Source of the DNA: Acidimicrobiaceae bacterium
GTDB lineage: Bacteria > Actinomycetota > Acidimicrobiia > Acidimicrobiales > Microtrichaceae
Direction of reading: 5' to 3'
NCBI GenBank assembly: GCA_003514205.1
Contig: DORQ01000269.1
Location: 1-7,220, forward strand
DNA length: 7,220 nucleotides
In this document: positions 1 through 5,886 of the stretch, one piece after another
Position numbering within the stretch: the stretch's first letter is position 1
How the letters are laid out: each line of letters starts with the position of its first letter
Position numbers and translations under genes: made by a program
Notes under the pieces: model-generated
The model's input: the letters and a program-made list of their open reading frames with translations, nothing else
The model's database searches: none
What the model was told of the DNA's origin: nothing

Positions 1-1
1 T

Positions 2-1015
2 GCGGCTCAGGAATGGGGTGACCGAAAGTACGGTGAATACCCCGAATCCCCGATGACGAAGCTGATGGGCTACGACTCCGAGAAGATGAGCGCCACAGCA
101 CGAGAACAGCAGAAGAACGCTGAGTACGCCATCGTTGAATGCATGCAGGCGCAGGGTTTTGAGTACACGCCAAACCTGCAGGCGGCCAACTTCGACTTCT
201 CACCGCCAGATATTGATCTCACCCAACGGGAGTACGCCGAGAAGTGGGGCTTCGGATTCACCACCACGATGGATGAGGATGGCAATCAGATCGAGGATGC
301 GCCGGGCTTTGGTGGTGGCCCTGACAGCGAGTACACCGACCCGAACCAAGAGCGGATGGATGCAATGAGCGAGTCGGAGCGAACCGCGTACCAAGAAGCC
401 CTGTACGGACCCATGACAGCTGACGGCGAGGTGGATGTCGAAAGTGGTGAGCCGTCAATTTCGGTGCCAGATGAGGAGCCGCAAGGATGTGCAAATAAGG
501 CGTGGTCTGACTCCGGCAATGAGCAGGGCAAAGCGCAGGAGAAGCTTGGGGAGATGTACTCGGACTTCTATGAGCGAGTGCAGGCAGACCCTCGAATCAA
601 AGCGGCGTCAAAGGAGTATCGCGAGTGCACCAAGGCCGCTGGGTATCCCAAGCTGAAGAGCCCCGATCAGGTCTACGAGATTCTGAGCGACAAGATGAAC
701 GCTGTCTATGGAATGGACTCCAATGGTGGGTCGAGTGCGCCGATCCCCGTGGAGGGCGATTCTGGTGAAGTGTCGGGCGACTCCGGCGATGACTCCTCAG
801 CTCCCGCCGATGGCGACTTCGGGCCGCCGAAAATCGACAAGAAGGCACTGAAGGAGGCGCAGGAGTTCGAACGCAAGGTCGCAGTCGCGGAATTCCCCTG
901 CCGCGCGGCCTACTCCGTGGTTCAAGAGAAGGTGAATAACGAGCTAGAAGAAGATTTCATCAAGAAGAACAAGGACTTGGTGAACGAAGTCAAAGAAGAA
1001 CTGGGCTCCAAGTAG
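2..1015 (+). CDS. Acidic four-cysteine protein, probably exported, unknown function (5' end outside window)
   Basis: The reading frame is open from the left edge: 17 sense codons precede the first in-frame ATG at 53, so the true start and any signal peptide probably lie upstream. Function is not recognised. Counting from the Met at 53, the protein is highly acidic and has only four cysteines (about 30, 146, 192 and 283). Two lie in similar contexts, ECMQAQGF and ECTKAAGY, and each is followed much later by a second cysteine (QGCANKAW, FPCRAAY). This suggests two duplicated halves and two disulfides, as expected outside the cytoplasm. Residues 223-255 form a Ser/Gly/Asp/Glu-rich linker. The C-terminus is charged and probably helical. 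The stop is two bases from the adaptor start, so the gene is probably co-transcribed with the ABC system; a role as its lipoprotein or secreted partner is inference. The coding call is firm, the role is not. Confidence 0.8.
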   Translation, partial: AAQEWGDRKYGEYPESPMTKLMGYDSEKMSATAREQQKNAEYAIVECMQAQGFEYTPNLQAANFDFSPPDIDLTQREYAEKWGFGFTTTMDEDGNQIEDAPGFGGGPDSEYTDPNQERMDAMSESERTAYQEALYGPMTADGEVDVESGEPSISVPDEEPQGCANKAWSDSGNEQGKAQEKLGEMYSDFYERVQADPRIKAASKEYRECTKAAGYPKLKSPDQVYEILSDKMNAVYGMDSNGGSSAPIPVEGDSGEVSGDSGDDSSAPADGDFGPPKIDKKALKEAQEFERKVAVAEFPCRAAYSVVQEKVNNELEEDFIKKNKDLVNEVKEELGSK

Positions 1016-1017
1016 AC

Positions 1018-2790
1018 ATGGGACGACAACGGGCGCTCGCGGGAGTCGCCGTAGTTTCTGTGTTGTCGACCAGCGCGGTGTGGTTCATTGGGAGCAGAAT
1101 CAGCTCACCCGATGAGGCCCGCGCCAAGACCAAGGAGCCGAAAGCCTCGCTCATCACTGTTCCTGTGGAACGGCGCGCTCTTTCCTCAAATGTCGTTGTG
1201 CGAGGAGACCTTGCCTACGACGAATCCACCCCGGTGCTGTACTCGGGCGGTTCAGAGACAAAATCGGTGGTGACCAAAGCTCCTCCTGAGGTCGGGACCG
1301 AACTCGGCGATGGCCAGATAGTTGCCGAGGTGAGTGGGCGACCGGTCTTTGCGCTTCAGGGTGACCTGCCGGTCTTTCGCACGTTGACAACAGGGGTGAT
1401 CGGCGACGATGTGGAGCAGCTCGAGGCGGCCCTAGCCCGATTGGGATTCAACCCCGGTCCAGTGGACGGCACCTTCGACGCCTCGACGGCCACAGCTGTG
1501 AGTTCGTTCTACACCAATGCTGGATACCCCACCTTGGCGCCAACCAAGGAAGCAACGGCTGCGCTCACCTCAGCTCAAGAGGCAGCTACCTCGGCGTTGC
1601 GCTCGCTTCGGGAGGCCGAGAAAGCTGCGAAGGAGGGGTCAAAGCCGTTAAAGACCTCCGAGCGGCTCAGCCTTGAAAACACCGTGGCCGGCGCAAAGGC
1701 AAATTTGGAACAGGCGCGAGCTGGCGCATCGAGCTCGGCAAAGCAGACTGCGGCTCAGATCGCCGCGTTGAACAATGAGTTGCAACAAGCTCGTTCAGCA
1801 AAGTCCCAGGCCGAGGCAGTCCTCACTGCAGCCCAGGTTCCGGGGGCAACCGATCCCGATACCTCCGCTCCGTATCTTCAATCGAAACTCACCGAGCTAC
1901 TCAATGCAGTCGCCACTGCCAACACTGCCCTACTAGCGAAACAGGCCGATCTCGACCTGGCCGTTGCCACCGCTGGCGACACTGCACAAGAGAAGACCAA
2001 CGCCATTGCTGAAGCTGAACGTGGCCTTCAGATAGCGCAGGTTTCCTTGCTCGAAGCGCTGAAACCCTCGGATGGGACCGACTTGGTTTCGTCGGTGGCT
2101 GACGCGCAACGAGCTGTTTCGGAGGCCAACAAACGCGTGGTCGATGCTCAAACAGAGGTCGGCGTCAAGGTTCCTCTTGGCGAGGTGGTCTTCATCCGTG
2201 CGTTGCCACGAAGAATCAACGAGGTTCACCTCACTCGAGGCGATACCGCAAGCGGCAAGCTCGTCACCATCAGTGGTGCCGATTTGAAGATCCGATCTTT
2301 TGTCTCGGCCGCGGATCGGACCCTTCTCACGGAGGGCACCAAGGTGAAGATCGACGAAGACAACCTCGACTATCACTTCGAGGGCGTGATCTCCAGCGTC
2401 GCAACCACCCCCGGTGAGCAGAAGGAGAACAATGATTCGGGCGGCGGAGAAGGTGGCGGTGGGGCCGACAACTCCGAGAAGTACCGAGTCGTGATCATTC
2501 CTGGCGAATTGCCCGACGGAGTGCAGGTCGAGTCGCTCGCTGGCGTCAACTTCAAGATTACGGTGCCAGTGAAGTCCACCGAGGGCGAGGTGCTAGCGGT
2601 CCCCGTTGCGGCGCTCTCTGCCTCAGGAGACGGACAAACCCGCGTTGAAGTGGAGACCTCGCCTGGCAAGACGCGGTTCGTTTCTGTGTCGAAGGGACTG
2701 GCGGCGCAAGGGTTCGTGGAGGTCTCCGCCGAAGACGGTGAGCTCGAAGAGGGCGATCAAGTTGTGGTTGGCAGTGATGTCGGTGGCTGA
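1018..2790 (+). CDS. HlyD/MacA-like membrane-fusion adaptor with embedded peptidoglycan-binding domain
   Basis: 590 residues. This is probably the extracytoplasmic adaptor of the ABC exporter encoded just downstream, linking the permease to the cell envelope. A single hydrophobic segment (about 6-25) after a short basic N-terminus anchors it to the membrane. A beta-rich segment follows (45-123). Residues 126-170 look like a peptidoglycan-binding-1 fold, with the pattern DDVEQLEAALARLGF, then PVDGTFD, then an Ala/Ser-rich helix. Residues 181-381 are an Ala/Glu/Lys/Gln-rich coiled-coil hairpin. The second lipoyl-like half (385-420, GEVVFIRALPRRINEVHLTRGD) and a beta-barrel follow, interrupted by a Gly-rich loop (474-483). 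Residues 525-590 resemble the membrane-proximal domain. This layout is typical of actinobacterial adaptors. The start has no strong ribosome binding site and lies two bases after the previous stop, suggesting coupled translation. The substrate cannot be read from the sequence. Confidence 0.88.
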   Translation: MGRQRALAGVAVVSVLSTSAVWFIGSRISSPDEARAKTKEPKASLITVPVERRALSSNVVVRGDLAYDESTPVLYSGGSETKSVVTKAPPEVGTELGDGQIVAEVSGRPVFALQGDLPVFRTLTTGVIGDDVEQLEAALARLGFNPGPVDGTFDASTATAVSSFYTNAGYPTLAPTKEATAALTSAQEAATSALRSLREAEKAAKEGSKPLKTSERLSLENTVAGAKANLEQARAGASSSAKQTAAQIAALNNELQQARSAKSQAEAVLTAAQVPGATDPDTSAPYLQSKLTELLNAVATANTALLAKQADLDLAVATAGDTAQEKTNAIAEAERGLQIAQVSLLEALKPSDGTDLVSSVADAQRAVSEANKRVVDAQTEVGVKVPLGEVVFIRALPRRINEVHLTRGDTASGKLVTISGADLKIRSFVSAADRTLLTEGTKVKIDEDNLDYHFEGVISSVATTPGEQKENNDSGGGEGGGGADNSEKYRVVIIPGELPDGVQVESLAGVNFKITVPVKSTEGEVLAVPVAALSASGDGQTRVEVETSPGKTRFVSVSKGLAAQGFVEVSAEDGELEEGDQVVVGSDVGG

Positions 2791-3481
2791 GGCGCCGGCC
2801 TCAGTCGTCTCACTTCGACAAGTCGGGAGGACCTTCGACGGGGATCCACCCGTGGAGGCATTGAGGTCTGTCGACCTTGAGATCCGTCGGGGTGAGTACG
2901 TCTCCATCGTTGGGCCCTCGGGCTCGGGCAAGTCAACCTTGCTCAATGTCTTGGGCCTGTTGGATCGGCCAACGCATGGCACCTATGAGCTTGATGGCTT
3001 CGACGTTGGCTCATTGAGCGATGCGGAACGGACTGCAGTTCGTGGACAACGAATTGGCTTTGTATTCCAGGCCTTCCATCTCCTTCCACATCGAACAGTG
3101 CTCGAGAACGTGATGTTGAGCTTGTTGTACAACCGAACTCCGAGCGCCGACCGTAAGGAACGCGCCGAACAGGCTCTTGATCGCGTCGGATTGAGTCACC
3201 GATTGGAGTTTGCCCCGACCACATTGTCTGGCGGCGAGCGTCAGCGGGTGGCGATTGCGAGGGCGCTGGTGATGCGTCCCGCAATTCTTCTTGGCGACGA
3301 GCCCACCGGCAACCTCGATAGCGTTACGACGCGGTCGATTCTGGAGCTCTTTGACGAACTTCAGGCCGAGGGCCTCACCCTCATCCTGATCACTCACGAC
3401 CTTGATGTGAGCGGGCGGGCCCATCGTGTCGTCACCATGACTGATGGGGTGCTCTCGGACCCAATGGCGGCTGTGAGATGA
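2777..3481 (+). CDS. ABC transporter ATP-binding protein, MacB/LolD type
   Basis: 234 residues with a complete nucleotide-binding domain that should power the downstream permease from the cytoplasmic side. An aromatic A-loop residue is at F20, Walker A GPSGSGKST at 46-54, the Q-loop at Q98 (GFVFQAFHLLP), the signature LSGGERQRVAIARAL from 150, Walker B ILLGDEP with the catalytic Glu at 175, the D-loop near 178-181 (GNLD), and the H-loop His at 207 (ITHD). Length and motif wording match the MacB/LolD/FtsE-like group. I place the start at ATG 2777, giving a 14-base overlap with the adaptor gene. The frame is open further upstream (an ATG at 2606), but that would add about 57 residues of out-of-phase adaptor sequence that do not look like ABC protein. 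GTG at 2774 or 2783 are close alternatives. The end overlaps the permease start as ATGA, so the two are translationally coupled. Confidence 0.95.
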   Translation: MSVAEAPASVVSLRQVGRTFDGDPPVEALRSVDLEIRRGEYVSIVGPSGSGKSTLLNVLGLLDRPTHGTYELDGFDVGSLSDAERTAVRGQRIGFVFQAFHLLPHRTVLENVMLSLLYNRTPSADRKERAEQALDRVGLSHRLEFAPTTLSGGERQRVAIARALVMRPAILLGDEPTGNLDSVTTRSILELFDELQAEGLTLILITHDLDVSGRAHRVVTMTDGVLSDPMAAVR

Positions 3482-4704
3482 CAGCACCCGAGGTCACCAG
3501 CGCCAGAACGGGTGAACGTCTCAAGCCCTCGCGGTTCTCCCTCAAGGACCTGCTCGGCGAAGCAACTGCTGGTGTGTTGGCGAGGCCCGCTCGCGCCATC
3601 CTCACAGCGCTGGGCACGGTGTTGGGAGTGGCCGCCCTCGTGTCAACGATGGGATTGGCCAAGACCGCGGGCAATCAAATCGTGACCCGCTTCGACGAGC
3701 TGTCTGCGACAGACGTCAAGGTCACGCCGAACCGAGGCACCTTGCCCTTTGATTCCGAGAACCGGCTGACGCGCCTGAACGGGGTGCGAGCAGCAGGAAC
3801 TGTGACCGAGGTCGATGTCAAGGGAGCGTTGACCAGTTCGGTTCCACTGAACGATCCGCTTGGGATCAATGAGCTGCCGATCACCGTTCAAGCACTGTCA
3901 CCGGGAGCGTTTGGGGCAGTACGCGCCTCGTTGCGGACGGGAAGATTTTTCGATGCATCTCAAGATGATCTTCAGGTGGCGGTCCTTGGCCCCGGTGCGG
4001 CCACTGATCTTCGCGTCAACCGAGTCGATCAGCAGCCTGCGATCTTCATTGGTGATCAGACCTTTGTGGTGATCGGTATCCTCAAAGATGTCGAGCGACG
4101 TTCGGAGCTGCTCGACGCGATTCTGATCCCCAACGGCGTAGCGAAAGCGCTGTACGGAACGGCTGGAGCGAGTTCAGTGCAGATCGACACCGACGTCGGG
4201 GCTGCCCGGCTCATTGGGCGTCAGGCCCCAATTGCCTTAGCGCCAAATAACCCCAAGCGGCTTGCCGTTGAAGTGCCTCCGCAGAACGAGGTCGTGAAGA
4301 CCCAGGTCGAAGGCGATGTCAACGCGCTGTTCCTGTTGCTGGGTGGTGTGTCGTTGCTCATTGGGGCCTTAGGGATCGCCAATGTGACGCTGGTGTCAGT
4401 GCTCGAGCGTGTGGGTGAGATCGGATTGCGACGGGCCGTTGGCGCAGCTCGGCGTCACATTGCTGCACAGTTCTTGCTGGAGTCCACCATGCTCGGCTTC
4501 TTTGGCGGGCTCATTGGCACAACGCTTGCAGTCATCACCATTGTGGCGGTTGCCAAGGCCAAGTCGTGGGTGCCGGTGCTCGACCCTTGGTTGCCCCTCG
4601 CCGCGCCGTTTGCCGGTGCACTGATTGGCTTGGTGTCGGGTGTCTACCCGTCATGGCGCCCCGCCTCGGTCGAGCCGATCGCTGCGCTGCGTTCCGGCCT
4701 GTAG
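3478..4704 (+). CDS. MacB/FtsX-family ABC transporter permease
   Basis: 408 residues. Membrane subunit of the exporter, pairing with the ATPase whose stop it overlaps (ATGA). The layout is the four-helix MacB/FtsX type. After a cytoplasmic N-terminus, helix 1 lies at about 40-60 (begins AILTALGTVLGVAALVS). A large extracytoplasmic MacB-PCD-like domain spans about 61-281. Helix 2 is at 283-308, helix 3 at 334-360 and helix 4 at 371-390. The conserved cytoplasmic loop after helix 2, ERVGEIGLRRAVGA (310-323), is the hallmark coupling segment of this family, and the C-terminus VYPSWRPASVEPIAALR is likewise typical. With the adaptor and ATPase it makes a full MacAB-like set. In a Gram-positive host there would be no TolC partner, so it may export a peptide or lipid or act in envelope stress. 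The substrate is unknown. Confidence 0.95.
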   Translation: MTAPEVTSARTGERLKPSRFSLKDLLGEATAGVLARPARAILTALGTVLGVAALVSTMGLAKTAGNQIVTRFDELSATDVKVTPNRGTLPFDSENRLTRLNGVRAAGTVTEVDVKGALTSSVPLNDPLGINELPITVQALSPGAFGAVRASLRTGRFFDASQDDLQVAVLGPGAATDLRVNRVDQQPAIFIGDQTFVVIGILKDVERRSELLDAILIPNGVAKALYGTAGASSVQIDTDVGAARLIGRQAPIALAPNNPKRLAVEVPPQNEVVKTQVEGDVNALFLLLGGVSLLIGALGIANVTLVSVLERVGEIGLRRAVGAARRHIAAQFLLESTMLGFFGGLIGTTLAVITIVAVAKAKSWVPVLDPWLPLAAPFAGALIGLVSGVYPSWRPASVEPIAALRSGL

Positions 4705-4721
4705 TTTCCGGATCGCACTGG

Positions 4722-4751
4722 CTCGGAGCGCACGGTCTCGGAGCGCACAGG
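4722..4751. repeat. Two-copy 15-bp tandem repeat
   Basis: The 12-mer CTCGGAGCGCAC occurs at 4722-4733 and again at 4737-4748, giving a 15-base period just after the permease stop. No function is evident. It may be a replication-slippage duplication in non-coding DNA. A weak six-base inverted repeat (AGCGCA 4742-4747 with TGCGCT 4759-4764) overlaps it, but no T-tract follows. Confidence 0.6.
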
Positions 4752-4810
4752 CCCAGTCTGCGCTGTCCCGTCAATCCTCATGCTCGACCTGTAGGCGTTC
4801 TCAGGCCGAA

Positions 4811-4847
4811 ATGTCGAAAACTAGAATCTGTTCTAGTATTTCGACAT
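4811..4847. repeat. Long near-perfect inverted repeat upstream of the sterol-type gene cluster
   Basis: The left arm (4811-4826, ATGTCGAAAACTAGAA) is complementary to the right arm (4831-4847) over 16 base pairs, with one unpaired extra base in the right arm and a four-base centre TCTG. The right arm ends 23 bases before the start codon at 4871. It contains the KstR-like palindrome. No T-tract follows, so an intrinsic terminator for the upstream operon is not well supported, although a transcript could fold here. Confidence 0.75.
4820..4837. promoter_or_regulatory. Probable KstR-type (TetR family) operator, with possible overlapping -10
   Basis: The palindrome ACTAGAATCTGTTCTAGT has arms ACTAGAA and TTCTAGT. 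Its core TAGAATCTGTTCTA (4822-4835) fits the published KstR consensus TnnAACnnGTTnnA at seven of eight fixed positions; the mismatch is T at 4827 where C is expected. KstR is the cholesterol-catabolism repressor of mycobacteria and rhodococci, whose ligands are CoA-thioester sterol metabolites. A -10-like TAGTAT at 4834-4839 overlaps the site, so binding would block initiation, but no convincing -35 is visible. The downstream gene content (Ltp3/Ltp4 cluster, a KstR regulon member in Mycobacterium tuberculosis) supports the call. Confidence 0.6.
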
Positions 4848-4856
4848 CCAACTGAC

Positions 4857-4863
4857 GGAAGGA
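4857..4863 (+). promoter_or_regulatory. Strong ribosome binding site for the first DUF35-like gene
   Basis: GGAAGGA lies seven bases before ATG 4871. It fixes that start and shows that this is an independently initiated first gene, unlike the overlapping genes that follow. Confidence 0.75.
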
Positions 4864-4870
4864 TTGGGCC

Positions 4871-5326
4871 ATGGGGGAACCGTTGGAGCTGCTTTCAGCT
4901 CCACTTGTTATTGAATACCCGTTCAACAGAACAACTGGGCCGGTGATCGGAGCGTTCCTGACGGGGCTTCGCGACCAACGAGTCGTTGGCATCGAGGGTG
5001 ACGATCGCCGTGTGGTATGTCCGCCGGTTGAGTACGACCCGCACACTGGTTCGCCGCTCACCGATCTGGTCGCTGTCGGCACCGAGGGTGTGGTGCAAAC
5101 TTGGGCTTGGGTCGAGACCGTTCGCGAAGGCCAGCCCCTGCAGCAACCTCATGCGCTCGCACTCATCCTCCTCGATGGCGCCGACACCGCCATGTTGCAT
5201 GTGGTGGATTGTGGAAGTCCTGATGCACTGAGCACCGGCGACCGTGTTCGGATTCGTTGGGCTGAGGAACGCTCGGGATCGATCTGCGACATTGAATGTT
5301 TCGAACGAGTTGGAGGCGAGCAATGA
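4871..5326 (+). CDS. DUF35/OB-fold protein, first of a split pair (Rv3521-like, N-terminal half)
   Basis: 151 residues. Probably the acyl-CoA-associated OB-fold partner of the thiolase-fold enzymes encoded downstream. The N-terminal part (about 15-60) has the DUF35 order: an aromatic/Arg region, IGAFLTGLRDQRVVGI, then VVCPPVEYDPHTG. In zinc-binding DUF35 proteins this region forms a rubredoxin-like ribbon with four cysteines. Here only C50 is in place, so metal binding is unlikely. Residues 65-147 are the OB-fold: VGTEGVVQTWAWV, HALALILLDGADTAMLHVVD, then STGDRVRIRWAEE. The protein is cytosolic, with no signal or membrane segment. The start has a good ribosome binding site seven bases upstream. 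The stop overlaps the next start as ATGA. From memory, M. tuberculosis Rv3521 is about 300 residues and appears to carry both OB-folds in one chain, so this gene and the next would equal it as two polypeptides. Confidence 0.85.
   Translation: MGEPLELLSAPLVIEYPFNRTTGPVIGAFLTGLRDQRVVGIEGDDRRVVCPPVEYDPHTGSPLTDLVAVGTEGVVQTWAWVETVREGQPLQQPHALALILLDGADTAMLHVVDCGSPDALSTGDRVRIRWAEERSGSICDIECFERVGGEQ
5312..5316 (+). promoter_or_regulatory. Ribosome binding site that fixes the start of the second DUF35-like gene
   Basis: GGAGG lies six bases before ATG 5323. The frame is open back to an ATG at 5296, but that start has no such site and would overlap the preceding gene by 31 bases; the ATGA overlap at 5323-5326 is the better choice. 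Confidence 0.75.
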
Positions 5327-5886
5327 CCGATATTCAAATGCCAGACCAACTCTGGACGCAGCCTGCAATCAACGATGCTGCGCTGGGTGTCTCCGCTGAT
5401 GTTGAACAGATCCAGCGAATTCGGATCCCGGCAGCGGTTCGATATGACTATGTGCCGGGCCTCGCAACGACGCGCTTTCTCCGGGGTCTAGCCAACAAGG
5501 AAATCCTCGGTGAGCGTTGCCAGACAACTGGCGAGGTGTATGTTCCGCCCCGTGGTGTGTCCCCAATCGATGGGCTGCCGACGGTGGAGCAGGTGAAACT
5601 GCCTCACACCGGATCAGTCTCCACTTTCTGCGTTGTTCACATCGCATTTGGCACAAATGCTCCTCCTACGCCGTTCTGCACAGCGCTAGTGCTGCTCGAT
5701 GGGGCAGCGGTGTCGGTCTACGGGCCGATCCAAGAGATCGACTACGACAAGGTACGGATCGGAATGCGGGTTGAGGCCGTGTGGGTGGAGGACGACCAGC
5801 TCGATACCTCCTTCGAGAACATCAAATGGTGGCGTCCTATCGATGAGCCAGATGTCGACCCCGAACTTCTGAAAGGACACATGTAA
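5323..5886 (+). CDS. DUF35/OB-fold protein, second of a split pair (Rv3521-like, C-terminal half)
   Basis: 187 residues. A second DUF35-type protein with a similar role to its neighbour: a probable non-catalytic or substrate-shaping partner of the Ltp proteins. After a variable N-terminus (1-45), FLRGLANKEILGERCQTTGEV leads into VPPRGVSPIDGLPT (74-87). This is the ribbon region of DUF35, but the usual Cys-x-x-Cys pairs are reduced to C66, with Thr and Ser/Asp elsewhere. The OB-fold runs from about 88 to 156 (VKLPHTGSVSTFCVVHIAF, then CTALVLLDGAAVSVYGPI, then KVRIGMRVEAVWVED). A hydrophilic tail (157-187) follows and could be the docking segment. The start overlaps the previous stop, and the stop TAA shares a base with the next ATG (TAATG), so all three are likely made together. 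An independent zinc-free OB-fold is the best description; the partner assignment rests on context. Confidence 0.87.
   Translation: MTDIQMPDQLWTQPAINDAALGVSADVEQIQRIRIPAAVRYDYVPGLATTRFLRGLANKEILGERCQTTGEVYVPPRGVSPIDGLPTVEQVKLPHTGSVSTFCVVHIAFGTNAPPTPFCTALVLLDGAAVSVYGPIQEIDYDKVRIGMRVEAVWVEDDQLDTSFENIKWWRPIDEPDVDPELLKGHM

Noticed and set aside
1933..2376. 147-codon - strand frame opposite the adaptor coiled coil
   Set aside because: Lies fully within the adaptor gene, and has no family motif.
2606..2776. N-terminal extension of the ATPase from an earlier ATG at 2606
   Set aside because: The extra residues are the adaptor sequence read in another frame, are Arg/Trp-rich and unlike ABC proteins. 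The ATPase homology begins after ATG 2777.
3011..3487. 158-codon - strand frame opposite the ATPase
   Set aside because: Antisense shadow of a well-supported ABC gene, with no recognisable domain or plausible start context.
4692..4764. Intrinsic terminator after the permease gene
   Set aside because: Only short stems are visible (TCCGG/CCGGA at 4692-4711, AGCGCA/TGCGCT at 4742-4764) and neither is followed by a T-tract.
4566..4946. 126-codon + strand frame across the end of the permease and the intergenic region
   Set aside because: It overlaps the permease end and the start of the DUF35-like gene in another frame, has Arg/Pro/Cys-rich composition and reads through the palindrome; no family features.
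5296..5322. Upstream ATG at 5296 as start of the second DUF35-like gene
   Set aside because: It lacks a ribosome binding site and lies inside the preceding gene; ATG 5323 has GGAGG at proper spacing and a typical ATGA overlap.
4895..5368. 157-codon - strand frame opposite the first DUF35-like gene
   Set aside because: Antisense to a gene with a good ribosome binding site and clear family pattern; it would span two real genes.
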